Of a stretch of DNA of 64,000 bases, positions 12,327 through 26,006 are shown in pieces (within the stretch, counting starts at the first letter, position 1; the number at the start of each line of letters is the position of its first letter). Both the position numbers and the translations under genes were made by a program. Under the pieces are notes generated by a model. That model searched no databases. It saw only the letters and a list, made by a program, of their open reading frames with translations, and had not been told where the DNA came from. Source of the DNA: Flammula alnicola (Eukaryota; Basidiomycota; Agaricomycetes; Agaricales; Strophariaceae); NCBI GenBank assembly GCA_015499995.1, contig JADNRV010000091.1, positions 153,871 to 217,870 on the forward strand, given 5' to 3'.

Positions 12327-15300
12327 ATGACTGCTTCACAATCCACTATATCTGCTTATTTCCAACATACCACTTCACCACGAAAATCGGGGAAGCGGGT
12401 CAGCTCTCCTATTGACTTGACTCTTGACGGCGAAGATGCGGGTCGTAAAGCGCCTTCCAAACGTCCCCGTCTGGCTGGATGCGATACTACTCCTTTTGCT
12501 CACGATGGGCCATCGTCTTCGAAGAACATGTCCACCACAGTTGCTGATGACTGGCGCTACTCTCCTGAAAAGCCGAAGCAGGCTGGTCCATCCAAACCAC
12601 GTACTGGACTTGAGAAAGAACGCCACGAGGCGTTTAAGAGAAAGTTGCTGCAAGATAATAGTAGCTTCTTAAAGAAAGAACTTAACATCATTGAAGACGA
12701 CCGAGACCAGGCCATAGGCGTGGACGAGGGAGAAGGCAGCGCCGAAGACTCGGGAAACGAGTCTGACCGCTTCCAAAGACTGAGCGAAATGTTCTCACAT
12801 CGGGATAAAGGCAAAGGAAAAGCAAAGACAAAAAGTACTGCGCAAACAAGGAAAGTCACCGAGGTTGGTCCTAGTGGGCAGTCGTATACCCCTTTAGAAA
12901 AACAGGTAAGTGGCATGCCAATGCAGTTTACGCCGAGCTAATAAAAATTCTCGTTTGACAGATACTTCAGCTCAAGAAAGAGAATGTTGGAACAGTTCTT
13001 ATGGTGGAGGTTGGGTACAAATATAAGTTTTTCGGCGATGATGCGAAGGTGAGCCTAAGGCTGAGCATAAAGAAGACATATGATTAGGAGATGACCTGTA
13101 TTTGCTAGATAGCCGACAGAGAATTGGGTATGGTCGCATATATGGACCGGAATTTCCTGGTAGCATCTATTCCTGTGCATCGGCGCGACGTTCATCTTAA
13201 AAAGTGAGCCAAGCATGCTATCTGGACCTATATTTAACCCCCCTTTTCTAGGCTCTTGTCAGGAGGTTACCGAGTCGGTATAGTGAACCAGATTGAAACC
13301 GCTGCTTTAAAGAAGATCAGCGACAACCGAAATGCCCCGTTCGATCGAAAACTTGCTCATTTATATACTGCAGCAACGTGAGCGCTATTTCTGTATTGCA
13401 CGTCGATATGCTCAAAATTTCCTAGATATGTAGAAGAACTGGATTCTGTCGACGATTTAGAAAAATATACCGCCCCTCCATTTATGTGTATTATAGAGGA
13501 AAAGAAAGGAAACAGTTCCTCAGACGTGTCTATTGGAATGATTACCATATGTCCCAGTACTGGAGATGTTGTATGGGATGATTTTGACGGTAATCGAGAT
13601 TTGTTTTACGCTCATATTTATCTGATTATCTCGCATCTAGATACGATCATGCGCCTCGAACTTGAGGTTTTTATGACTATTGATTATCCACGAGCTAAAC
13701 TGACGACGTAAGCTAGACGCGATTAGTCCATACAAGGCCAGCAGAACTACTGGTTTCCAAAAACGACTTGACTCCAGCCACGGGTAAAATGCTCTCCCAC
13801 TTTACTGGGTAAGTCGAAGGTGTCACCGCGTCTGACCAAACCTGATATGATGCTCTAGTATTTCATCGTCTGGGCATCACATACGCACAGAAACATTTAA
13901 GACCGTCATGTCCTATACAGACGCCTTCTCAAAGGTTTCAGAATTTTACACTGATAAGAAGAAATTCGGTGCCGCATCAGAGAGCTTCAAATCAGGTATT
14001 GCGCTATATCTTAACATTTTCTGGTGCTAATAGATAACATAGGGAAGCTGATGGCGATAATAACTGATTTCCCAAAACGAGTCATAGTTGCTCTGGCTCA
14101 CGCTATCAAATATCTTTCTGCTTTTGGTATCGCCGATGCTTTTCTTGAAACCAACTTTTTCACGAAGTTCACTACTCGAGCACATATGCTATTGGCTGCC
14201 AACACCTTAATTAACCTGGAGATATACCGGAACGAAGACGACAATACTACGCGAGGTTCCTTGATGTGGATTCTGGACCGAACAAAAACCAAGTTTGGCG
14301 CGAGGCTTCTCCGAAGCTGGGTCGGTCGACCGTTAGTAGATAAGCGGTACGTACATCGGTATATTCCGTCGCTGACAATCAAGACTAATAATGAAAATCA
14401 AGTGTTTTGCAAGACCGGGTAGATGCCGTGCAAGAGATTCTCGAAAGCTCTTCAGAGACCTTACTAACACTTCGTGGGGTATTGAAAGGTCTGCCCGACC
14501 TAGCAAAAGGCTTATGTCGAATCCAATATGGCCAGGTACCTCCCAACACCCTAACACATGACACGCATATTGAAAATATAACACGAACAGTGCACACCTA
14601 AAGAACTTTCTGTCCTCCTTCCAGCATTTAATAAGGTTGCAGTCGCTTTTGCACATGCGGATGGCCCTGAAAGCGTTGGACTCAAGTCTAGTGTCCTGAA
14701 CGGAATTATCAGCTCGCTTCCAAAGCTGAAAGACCCTATGAGCGAACTGCTGAAGGCTGTGGATCTGAAGAAAGCAGCGGATGGGAAGAAAGACTCCATA
14801 TGGACAGATTGGGATAGATACCCAGAAATCAGTGATGCAGATATGGTATGGTTTACAGAATCCATGTCAAATTTTGACAGTCCTCGCTCACATCCCACAG
14901 TCGTTACAGGTTATTCATATGGAACTCACGGAAGAGTTGAAAGCTAGTAATTATATTCCGCTGGTTATCTTGCTTGTTTGCCGTTCTGAAAACCAGATCA
15001 TCAGTACGAAAATTGCTAAGGATGCCATCATTGCAGTGGACGACCGTAGCAATCGACGATGTAAGCTTACTTCGCGTTCTTTGGGAATACATTCAGTTTA
15101 TTCCTATTATTTAGCATCTGATCGAAGTTAAACGCAGTGATAAAAGGGCCATTCCTGAAAATTGGATACTCCATTCAAAGTAAGCCTACATTTTGAGTGT
15201 TTATTTGGGTGCAGTTTATAATAAACAGATTCAAGAACGAAAATTTATGCCCGCTACCAGCCCCCATCAGTCCGACTGAAATTAGAGGAACGAGCTCAGC

Positions 15301-16639
15301 GTCGGGAAACTCTTGCAGTATGTTAAATCATTTTCTCCTTTGGAAATCCAAGGCGACTGAGTAAAATGTATCAAGGCCGAAGCAGAGAAAGCGTATCGTT
15401 CTTTTTTAGCAGAGATAACTGAGAAATATTATGGTGTTCTTCGGGATGCGGTCAACAAACTCGCCACTGCCGATTGCTTGCTTAGTCTGGCCCAGGTTGC
15501 ACTGCAGGAGAACTACGTCCGACCCGAATTTACAGAAGACGACACTCTGGAAATTGTCGACGGTCGGCATCCCATGATTGAAGCTTATAGCGAGAATCCA
15601 TATATATCTAATTCTATCCAAATGGGAGGCGGCGAAGCGAGGAACAAAATTATCACTGGGCCAAATATGGGAGGGTAGGCCGTTGCTCAGGAATTCATTC
15701 ATTTCATATCTAACCTCATATGAATTATAGGAAGAGTTCATGTGTGAGAATGATCGCTCTCATTTCCTTGATGGCGCAGATCGGTAGTTATGTCCCAGCT
15801 ACTTCTGTCAAGATGGGCCTCCTGGACTCAATTCTCACTAGGATGGGAGGTACGGCAGTGGAATTTCTGGTTTGTTTGATCGTACTAAATGAGCTTAAGC
15901 TTCGGATGATTTGGCCCGAGGGCGTTCCACGTTCATGGTGGAAATGTCAGAAACCAGTGAAATCCTTCAAACAGCCACCAATAGAAGTCTTGTTATCTTG
16001 GATGAACTAGGACGAGGGACTTCTACCTTTGATGGGGTACGCATCTATAACATTTTTAAGTTACGTTGCTAATGAATATCCACAGATGGCAATTGCAGAT
16101 GCAACTTTGCAATATTTAGTAGACAAAGTGAAATGCAAGACTCTCTTCATCACTCATTACCCTTTGCTAGCCACAAGACTGCAATCGAAGTTCCCCAAAG
16201 ACGTTCAAAACCTTCATATGGGTTACGAGGCCGAATCTCGCATCAATGGCACTCGTAGCATTACATTTCTATATCACCTTATATCAGGTTTAGCCACAGG
16301 TATAGTTCATTTTACTCCTTCAGTCACCAAATTAAACAAAACCGCAGAGTCCTTCGGTATCGAATGCGGTCGTTTGGCAAAACTTCCAGAAGAGGTTCTT
16401 TCGGTTGCTGCGGAACGCTCCATGCACATGCAAGAGGAAGTCCGACAGCGAGCTCGTAGGAATAGGTAAGCAAGTCTTTGGTCGTTATGATAAGTCTATT
16501 CAAGGCCTTGTTTAGATTGCGCAAAGCACCATACCTTATCCAACAATGTCTCGAAAGTACAGGGATTGTAGCAGAAGCTGCATTAGAAGATTTGCGGACG
16601 ACGATGGAATTACTACGGACGCCTTCGAAGGGTATCTAG
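12327..16639 (+). CDS. MSH3: MSH3, MutS-homologue mismatch-repair protein
   Basis: Msh3 pairs with Msh2 (MutS-beta) to recognise insertion/deletion loops in the nucleus. The disordered N-terminus begins [14 protein letters not shown] (a PIP-box-like QSTISAYF). The MutS I domain has [20 protein letters not shown], then [20 protein letters not shown] and [19 protein letters not shown], which is the MSH3 rather than the MSH6 (FxE) signature. The core lever and clamp follow. The ATPase contains the P-loop GPNMGGKSSCVRM (split by an intron near 15676-15730), Walker [17 protein letters not shown] and FITHYPLLA. The end is at TAG 16637-16639. Roughly a dozen or more short introns are needed. The junction near 15230 (TTCAAG then ACGAAAATTTATGCC) uses a weak AAG acceptor or hides a missing base; otherwise the frame is consistent. 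Confidence 0.88.
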
Positions 16640-16649
16640 TCATGATTTA

Positions 16650-19600
16650 CTATAATGCATCTCCCTTAACTTTTTTGCGTTTGCTCTTTTTCGCCAAAGG
16701 AGCCACTACTTCATCACCATCAGCCTCTTCTGCTTTCCGCTTTGAGGCAGCAGGTTTAGAACTTTTTGATGGAGTATCTCCATTGGGGGGTTCGGACATA
16801 CGAACAATCTGTTCACACATCTTCTGCAGAGCGGCAGATGCTTTGAAGCTAGAAACTTTAAGCTTTTGTTGTAATGCTTTCCAAGCCTTTGGTTCCCAAA
16901 CTGACGGGATTGTCGTAGGAGCAATACGTTTGGTTTGTCGAACCGACAGTAGCCCGAGCTTAAACAACTCCTTCATTTGTGCTGCTGTCAGCCTACCCTT
17001 TTCAGAACAGGAGTCATCGGCGAGCTCGAGGAGGAGCCCTGATAACAGGGGCATGAATGCAGCTGCTTCGTCGTCTCGTTCGGTCTAACGGTTATGATTA
17101 GCGGATAAGCATACAAAAATAATAACGGAACACACCATCGATGGCAGGAGGCTGACAAGCAATTCGAGAAGCTGAAGAATTTGACATTGACGATACGCAT
17201 TAATAGCCTTCCTGGAGAGGTCAAGGAGATCTTGACGCAGATTCCATGCCTGCACCGGGAAGCGTCGAATAAAGTCTTGGAAGAAGTGCGAGTTGAGGGA
17301 AGAGTTCTTTCGTGTTGCAAAATCCACAAGTGAATGCTTGTAAAGGTCGAGTAGCGAATCCTCTGCTTTCAGGTGTACTAGGATTTTGGAGACGTAGACA
17401 CTGCACAAGCTGAGAACCGCCAAAAAGTCCGACGAATGAGACTTCCTTGCTTGGATGTGTAGGTTTGTGGCAATAACGACAACTTGTTCCGCGTCAACCT
17501 CAGTGGGGACTTCCTTTGGCTTGCCGAAACGCGATCGGAGGATGCCCCTTGCTTTATCCGCCAGCTGTCGTTCATCTTGACCAGAGCCAGATACAATATC
17601 TGTGAGAGGAGTGATCAAACGGAGGACAAGGGGGTTGGAAGGTTGTTTCTTGAGGTAAGTATCAACAAGGTCGAGAACACGGTTCTTAAAATGTGTGGCT
17701 TCTCGCTGGACGTCAATGTCTAGCGAACGAGTAGAGTAAGATCATGACGACTGGGGATGCAGGAGAATATAAACTACTCACTTTTGCCCGATTTCTTTTC
17801 GTTGGCGCGAGAACGGAACACTTGGGCGAGCTGCTCGTCTATTGCCATCATCTGGTCGTCGTCCATTAGTTCTTCCTCCTCGCTATCTGTCTCGCCTGTA
17901 GCTGGCTCAATGCCATTTACTCGCAGAGCTTCTTCGATCTTGCTCCTTAGTTCCAGATCAGCCTCTTCCGCATTGCTGTCATCTCCGGAACCTTCTCCGT
18001 CGCTTTCGTCACTATCCTCGTCGGATGGGATTCGCCACCGTCCTCCTCGTCCTCCTCATCCTCATCCTCATCCTCGTCCACGTCATCCATGTCTCGTCCT
18101 CGTCTTCAACGAGTTGGGATGGGTTTCGTCGTTCTAATTGCTAAGAGAAAAAGTTAATTCTGTTCATACTTGTTCGATGAGAATGGCTTACCGTCACGAT
18201 GAGATCTATCGTCGTACTTTTGACGGAGCCAGATAGCAAAGAAAAAACTTGGTTGCCCACAGTTCGCAGGTATGCTGTTGACTTTTCCAAGAAGCCAATG
18301 ATAGTGTCAACGAGGACATCGACTGGCTCCTCAGTCGGCTCCTCTGGCACATCCTTCGCCTTTTTATCCTTCTTTTTGCTGTCTGTCAAGAACATTCGCG
18401 ACGCAGCGTCAATGCAAGTCTACAGCCAAATGAGTATCTGTAACAGGAATGTAAGATATGAACTCTAACCTCCAAGGCATCTGGATCCATGCTTTCCTCG
18501 GTGTCATCAGTGCAATAGTGCTGAAGAAGAGTGCCGAGCAAAAGTAACTCGGCTCCTTTCACAGACTCCTGTTGGTCGTTCGATATCTAAGAACCATTGA
18601 GCATTAAAATTCAACAATGGGTCAGGTTCCATCTACCTTTTGCAGATTTGCAATGGTTTCACGAGCCTTGGCCTGGAGAGCGGCCTCTTCTTCGTCTATC
18701 TCAATTAGAAGTGTGGCATGCTTCTTGTCGTTTTCGAGCTGTTCTATGGTAGATAAGACTTTGGATATCCAGAATTCACCGTCCGACGCCATTGCCGTGA
18801 CTTTAGTTGACTTGTCATCTTATCAGAAGTCGGTAAGGTCCAATTATATGCGGGTAGAAAAGACAGCCTACCATGCTTGACAACTGTGGTTTGACTGCCG
18901 AGGTCACTTAGACATGTCAACAACCGATTGCGACAAGTTTGGCGAAGGTCGTCCGAGAACGCGGGATTGGGTATTGTGCGGAGCTGTATAATTCCATGAG
19001 CCACGCAAAAGGCACCAAAGACATAGGACTGACAGGAGCGATAGGGCTTTTAGAAGATTTCTTCTTGACGATGAACAGGCCATGAACGACAAGCCAGTCG
19101 AGGATTGACTGAATCCATCCGTCCTCCTTGGGTAGTTTTCCATTGCGGAGCAAAGCACCCAGTTGCTCGATGACCCACGCCCGCCGTGTATTTGTGGCGG
19201 TAATATCAACGCTGTTCCGCGACGACCAAAGTCAGTTTGTAAGGCGACGTAACATAAACTTTATTGACTCACGATTTCAGATCAGTTTCATCAATTAAAG
19301 ACAGCAGATGGTCAATGTAGCTCTGGACTCCCTTTGCGTCCAGGGAAGACAGGATGGAATTGACCGTTTTTGTTTTAGTCAACTTGTCAAACTGCTGACT
19401 GCCATTGGGTCCAGTAAGCTGCAGGATAAGAGCAAAGCCTAACTGGGGTTTGTCGTTGACGAAGGCTTGGACTTCTGTCGCCTGTAGTCGCAAAAAAAAA
19501 ATGAGGAATCATCACCACTGATGGTAAGAAAATAGCAACCGTTTGTTGAGCAACTTTGTGGAGGTATCTGTCTTTATTTGACAAGTGATTTATCCAAGAC

Positions 19601-20903
19601 CGCATGAAATTCTTCGTAAAAAGCATCGGCATGCTATCTTCCGTGACTCTCTTCAACGCTTTTTGGAAAACTTGGAAACCCCAGTACTTGCGCTGAGCGG
19701 ATGAGGTCGACGAAAAGAGCGACTCTAACGGAAACAAACGTGGCTTTAGAGCTTCAAATATCCGGAATTGACATGACTTACCGTCAATCACCACTCTGAA
19801 GAAGTCCTGGAAGGATCCTTTAGCAGGTTTCTGAGAATTGGGACCCGGCAACATCTGGTCAAGAATAATATCCCAAGCGAAGTTCAGTTGAGGTTTCCAC
19901 GATCCACTTGGTGTTTTGCTGGAATCTTTCATTCCGTCCTCATCCGTGGCCGATTCCTAAGTAAATGTCAGGATATGCGCAAATTTAAGCAAAGAATCGC
20001 AGACCTTCAAGATGCGCGATACAGTGGAAAGGTTTGCTGAGCTGAGGAGATCAGGGTTCTTGAAGGCAGGTGAAACGAGCAACTTCCAGTTGCTGTCGGG
20101 ATAATAGTCCTGTAATTTCAGAGCCAACGCGACCTTCTCAGTCGACCATGCCGCGTTCGTTTGGAATAATAACTTGAGCGTCTTTTCCACAGCTTCCTCT
20201 TTCCATGCAGCGTCGGAGCCGTGTAGCGCGTCTACCGCCAAACTAATGGCGAACCATGCGCTCTCACGTAACCACGACTTTTTTTCTCCCAATTCCAGAA
20301 GTTGAGAAATAACTTGCTCGAAGCTATCCGCCGATGAGGTTGAAGTGGACGATGATGCTGAACTGGCCAGAGGATTTGTTCGTACGATAAGACCGGATTG
20401 AACGACGGACATGATTCCGAATAGTTGAGCAAAAAGAATATCGCGCTCTTCTTGGCCGGTCATAGATCCCTGATTTTTGGTACTCTCCACGATGAGGCCG
20501 AGTATTTGAGAACATGTGACGGTGTTTATGCGAGACAAAAGCTACAGAGAGTAGGAGCGGTATTTAAGTTAGAAAATACATAAGTATTTCCGGACAATAC
20601 GCACCTCGGTAAGACCAACAGCGAAGCCCAATCTACTCTGCTCTCTGGAGCTTGCCAGTCCCCTAACAAGCCTTCTTATAGAATAAGAGACATCCTGGGC
20701 GTTTAACAGGTCCAGTCCATCCGATTGGAAGTTGGTTCCTCTTCGTCGTCTTCGTCGTCCGATCCCGAGGTGCCTGGTGTAGCCTTTTGTGCGAATTGCG
20801 TTTGAAATTGCTCAAGCGCTCCAACTAGTTTAACGGACGCGTCTATGCGCTCCTTCTTCGACACTGACGAGAGGTGCCAGAAGAGAGGGAGAGTCGTGGA
20901 CAT
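16650..20903 (-). CDS. POL5: POL5 / MYBBP1A-family nucleolar protein
   Basis: Members of this family (called DNA polymerase phi in older literature) are nucleolar ARM/HEAT-like proteins acting in rRNA transcription and ribosome biogenesis. The start is MSTTLPLFWHLSSVSKKERI at 20903. Helical repeats follow (WLRESAWFAISLAVDALHG, AALKLQDYYPDSNW-like), then an acidic Asp/Glu tract around 18000-18100, a conserved DDDQMMAIDEQLAQVFRSRA block, and a Lys-rich C-terminal tail (KRKAEEADGDE ... KKSKRKKVKGDAL). Three single missing bases are needed to keep frame: near 20737, near 18094 and near 18030 on either side of the acidic tract. The stop is ten bases from the stop of convergent MSH3. Confidence 0.78.
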
Positions 20904-21371
20904 TCTGTTCTAAAGTTCACCCCGCCGTACAAGCCTCATAACTTTTTTTCTGAGGCTCTGATCGCAAATGATGGGCGTGCTTGGTCTGAAGGGCCGAGAC
21001 AAACAATGCCACACTTCGCGATCTCGAGAAGTTAGAACGCGCGCGTCCGTACGCGACGCACGTAGATGTGGCGCGTCGTCGACTTGGATTGTTGGACTAA
21101 CAACTTCGACCTTCGCGTTCCGAATAACAGTGCAACTACCACTAGATGTAAATTGTTCGTTCTTATACATCCTGGGGAAGACTATGGAGAGCAAACTTGA
21201 CTAAGGTGAAGACAGAAGAGAACGATTAATACGCAATAACAACTTGAAGTAGTAAAAGAAAGCGCATGATGGTTAACGATAATATATGTAAAGAAAAGGC
21301 TTTCCATGCTGTCTAGTTCTTCAATCTTCTAAATAGGTTTCTGTCGGACGCCTCCTTGGCTAAAGATTTTA
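20904..21371. other. Intergenic spacer
   Basis: This is the 5' region of POL5 and the 3' region of the next minus-strand gene. I see no gene here. Confidence 0.4.
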
Positions 21372-22620
21372 TCACTCATAATGAGTAAAATGCCCAGGAA
21401 CCCCAAGCCTACACTTCTCGCAATTGGCTCTCGGGCCGAACACAACGCGTCGCTTTGAGTGAGACGCAAGCTGGGCGTACGAGTTCGCAGGAGAGATGAC
21501 CATGGGCACCGGGCTGAAGGACGGAGGCGTCGACGGCCTCTGAGGTGTGGGATATCCCAGCCCGCCTCCGCCTCCACCACCATGGTATTGCTGGTGGGAT
21601 GGGTGCATGGTGTTAACTGGGGTAGCAGGCAGAACATTTATCAGGGGAGGCATCGCAGTGGCTTGCATCTTTTCTGAATAACGCGTCGCATAAGGATGTC
21701 GGTGTGGCGCGTGCTGTGGTGGTGGGTACTGCTGCTGCTGCTCTTGTTGTTGTAGTCCAGGATCAGAATGGGAATTGAATAAAGACGTATGGAGATGCGC
21801 AAGCTGTGGTCTTCCTTCTTCCGGACTATCCTGCATACCACCATTCTCTTCAGAATCCATAGCCTGAAAAAAAAAAAGTAGAACGACGTCCCATCAGTCA
21901 AATGCGGAACCCAATGAACGAGAAGGTAACACGCGAACCATATCAACATCGCCCTCCTCTCCACCTTCACTGTTACTTCCAAGAGCAGCTTGTTCCTCCT
22001 GAGGTAAGAAAGGTTTATGAGGATCCGAAGGCTGGTAAATGGGACTATCAATCGTCAACCCTCCTGCACGCTGGACCCAGTCCTCAGACCCCTGCCGACT
22101 GCTGTTCGCAGAGCTATGACTAAGATGCCGTCTGTTAAATTCACCAATCGCCAACGAGGGGCGTTTCTACAAAAAGCAACCAACAAAAAATGAAATGTCA
22201 GTCAGAGTGCGACCTCCTTTCCGCTTCTTCTCCTCCTTGTTCGGTTCAGAAGAAACTAAAACAAGAGAAACGTACTAAAGGACGGTCTCCAGGACCTTCA
22301 TCGCCCTCAGGCGAACGCGCTCTCTTGCCAGGGTTCATTGGTATATGGCGCAGGTTTCGAAACGATGGAGAGAAATAAGAGCAGTGGGAGGAGTCGTTCT
22401 CCATCATGTGGATCATGATGGCCTGGAATAACTCTGCTGGCCGACAAAGAACAAGAACTTGGGGCCTATGCGCAGGACATGTGGTTGAGTTGTCAAAAGG
22501 ACACCAAGGACAAAGATGAGAGTCTGTTTCCGAGGTCACATTGTGTGTGCTTGGCGCGAAGACGTCCTGCCGCCATTGTGGCCGATCACTTATATTTACA
22601 CCCAGTCCGGAGTCATTCAC
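21372..22620 (-). CDS. Hypothetical protein with conserved CxxC tail
   Basis: Three exons (about 22620-22278, 22167-21945 and 21863-21372) join at GT-AG sites. The N-terminal exon has CPWCPFDNSTTCPAHRPQVL, a Cys/His-rich patch, and then HMMENDSSHCSYFSPSFRNL. The middle is Gln/Pro/His-rich, including poly-Gln-like and Gly-rich runs. The C-terminus is ordered and ends RRVVFGPRANCEKCRLGVPG HFTHYE, with a CEKC pair. That closing block resembles one I recognise from other Agaricomycete hypothetical proteins and may form a small metal site. The function is unknown; it could be a transcription-related protein. No frame problems were found. Confidence 0.68.
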
Positions 22621-22849
22621 TCAAAAACTCTTTTGTCTACGAAAAGTGCGCAGGTGTATATAAGCAAGAAATCATTACATGGTCATTTTACAAACGCCTA
22701 TCAAAAGCGAGTTGGGGATATTTTCAAGTGAGCAGAGCGTTACAGGTATTTTACAACACCCACTGGCAGGTCTAAGCAACGGCGGATTTTCTATAAATTT
22801 CTACAATGAAGCAGCCAGATGACGAGGTGGTGAAGAGCAAGTCCATCCT

Positions 22850-25718
22850 TCATCCTTGCATTTGCAATCCACCGCGAGGCAACCTGGGTTCGCCCTCGAC
22901 ATACTCCTCGCCGGTCTCTGCGCGAAGCATGTCGTTCAACCACGCACCGTTAGGCTTGATCTTGATACCGCGGTGATACATAACGGCCAAGTACAACCAA
23001 GCAGCAGCATTTCCGACAGTGGAGACCTCATCCGAGACGTGGGTCTTCGCATATTGGCTCATCTTCCTGTACAGAGCCTCATCGGTGTAGAGGTCGTAGA
23101 GGTGGTCCGCAACGGCTTCGTTGTCTCCAGGAGTGGTCAAATATCCGGATTTGCCATGCTCGATCTGGAGAGGAATGCCTCCAGTGCGGGAGGCGATGAC
23201 GGGCTTGCCGGCGTGAAGAGCCTCAGAAACCTTAACTTCGAAACCTTCGCGAGTAGAGAGCTGGAGTGCAATTCGGGAGTTGGCCATTAACGCGTTGAGC
23301 ACTGCAGCATATCGATTCAGTATAGTTCAACTTGCTGTAAGGAACGAGAATAAGACATACGTTGGTCACTGGGAGGGAGCCTCATAACAACGATATCCTT
23401 AGCATAAATATTGTACCGTGGGCTAGCAATCAGTTGCATGACTTGATCGTAGATGATGCTGGCATCGGGGTCATCGACGGCCCCGTGACCACAGAGTAAC
23501 AACTGAGGATATTCATCCTCTGACAAGTCTGGAGACTTTTCTTTTAGGAGGTTGCGGAACCTGAAGTAGGAATCAACGACGTTCGGAATACCTGATGCAA
23601 CGGCGTGTCAAAAAGCATATGAGTCCACTGAAGAAAAAACCCTACCCTTAGCAGGATCGAAACGAGCGACTTGAATAACGTAGTCACGATCTGGCCAGTT
23701 AAGCTCATTCATCTTCTCCTTAGCGCACAAGCTGCGGAACTCTCCCATGTAGTATTGAGAATCCCTAACCAATCATAAGACAATGAAAAACGTATAGTAT
23801 AATCAGACAGTCACTCACCAAGGGTCAAGCTCCTTGTTGAGACCGTCGAGCCTGGTAGAGGGTTGTTTAGAAGAGAATAGCATGCTGAATGAGATCAATG
23901 CATACCAGTCAGTAGCAGCACCAAGAAGGGCAAGCTTTTCAACAGGGACATCGCTGGGTACGAATTTGCTGACAGGGTGACCTAGCACAAATTAGGATCG
24001 GCTAGGGGCCTCTGAAATTTGGAACTCACTGATGAAGAGATCGGCTAGTTGGATGTTGTTCCAGAGGTATTTCCAGACTTCCTCCTGAGGAGATCCTGCA
24101 ACATGGACGAGATCGCTTCGGATTTCGATGTGAGAGCGATAAACTATGGGGAGCTCTGGTCGAATCCTTTTGATGAGGGGAATCAGTCCAGGCATTTGAG
24201 GATCATCTATGAAGGAATCAGACTTCGAAGCAAAGAAAAAGCAATTACGCGGGTGACTGACCGATAAAGGCAACATCAACTCCTCCTGGAGCAAGGGGTC
24301 CACCCTCAGATGTCCAGCGCAATCCGTTCTTCAGAATCCAGGCATCAAAGCCGTCTTTCGCTTCTTGAGTAAGACGAAGGTCGGGAGAAGCAACTCCTTG
24401 CAGGATGTTGTGGTTGTTCTTTGTGGTACGGAACACACTTGGAGATGGGTTTGGAACATACCTAGAGAAAGAAAGATGAGAACGAGAAAATGTTTAGTTG
24501 GGCAACTAACCAGGCAGCATCAACATCGAGCGCCGTCAAGAATCTGATTAACGCGTGACGCATCTGGATAAAAATAGATATTTAGAGTTTGTGGATTTAT
24601 TTTTAGATATCAGAAAACGTACAAGCGCGACACCACCTGCGAAAAGCTGTAAATCTTATAGTTCATAACCGGACAACAAGAGCCACGTACCTCCTTGAGG
24701 GGTCGAAGAGAAGAAACCAATCTTGACCTTCTTCTCGCGCAATTCATCAGCAAGTTTGATAACCGCGTTCCATGTCCTTGAAGTCGAGGGTAAATAAATG
24801 GTATGAGCGAGAATAGCCGCGGGTTTTACCTAGGACCAACAGTGGCTTTGTATTCATCGAGATCGTCAAGCAAGTGAACTTTTCCGCCGGAGTCAACCGT
24901 GACCTGATTACGGGGTCCGATGCTGAGTCGTGGATTATTGCCTGGACCGAAGTGCATCAAACATTTACGTGCGGCCGAATCGGCTTGTTCATCTAAAGTT
25001 CGGGGTATGGGAAGACGGCCAGAAACGCCTGCTTGTAATCCAGACATGGCCGTCAGGTGCGCGGAATCGACATAGACGGTGGGAGTCTCAGCGCCAGATG
25101 GTACATAGGATCCGGTGGTCGACGAGATGCGGTGCTTAATGTTGGGCCTAGTGATGGAGTCGGTATGGTAAGGCTTGATGTTAAAAACATATGGCACGAT
25201 ATCCATGTCCAACCAGAGGCGAGTGCACACGTTTGGAGACTATATGACGAGTGTCAATTTTGCTGTCAAAATGAAGACCGCGAAGGATATTACCTCCTTG
25301 AGTAAGGACAAAGTTACACCTGCACCCAAGAACTTGCACAAGTGGCCGATGGAGAACTTGCGGAGTGTCTGCAGGACATATTGCTCGATCTCCTTTGCAT
25401 TTTTCTCCGGGTTGTTTGGGTTGAAGCCGAGGACCGAAGAGGCGAAATCGGTGCTGTAGACTGAGTCGTGGATGGAGACAGCGATCTCATATTGGGTATT
25501 GTTGTTGATCACCGCGCCGGCGACGGCAGCCCACATAGGCTGGGAAGGAAGAATGGGATATCAAGGAGGCATCGCGATGAAGATAGCGCAATCGAACGTA
25601 CGGTAAGGCTAGCGAAGGTGGCGGTAACATGGGGCTTCTTCGCGTCGACTGCAGACGAAAGTCTACGCCTGACCGCCGCGGACGGAACGGATTCAAAGGG
25701 GAAGGAGAGATGGGCCAT
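22850..25718 (-). CDS. Trehalose phosphorylase (retaining, GT4 family)
   Basis: The enzyme reversibly phosphorolyses trehalose to glucose and alpha-glucose-1-phosphate (EC 2.4.1.231). The fungal form is cytosolic and typical of basidiomycetes. The start is MAHLSFPFESVPSAAVRRRL at 25718. Recognisable blocks are YEIAVSIHDSVYSTDF, VTVDSGGKVHLLDDLDEYKA, FDAWILKNGLRWTSEGGPLA, LPIVYRSHIEIRSDLVH, VIQVARFDPAKGIPNV and the C-terminal nucleotide/phosphate-fold signature STREGFEVKVSEALHAGKPV followed by ASRTGGIPLQI (the GT4 E-x7-E type motif). About nine short introns are present, and all exons seem to join in frame. It is divergent to a TFIIB-type gene with 288 bp between starts. The gene appears intact. 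Confidence 0.92.
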
Positions 25719-26006
25719 GATCGTGGTAGGAGAGACGGGGAAGGGGAAGGGGGACAGGTTATATAGCAATAATAGAATGGGGTGGGGTTTGGAAGCCTTA
25801 ACCGCAAATGGTAGCAAGCATGTTCACCACGAGCAAGATCTTCTCCAGTCTCACTCGATAAATTCCAACCAACTTTAGCGCAAAATTATGTGAATTCAGG
25901 TGAATTCCTGCTAATACCTCCCACGTGATCCGTACTACTCTCAGACACGTGCACCGCCTCTCTTGCCGGGTATTCATCTTCACCTATCCCTCTCCCACAT
26001 ACCATC

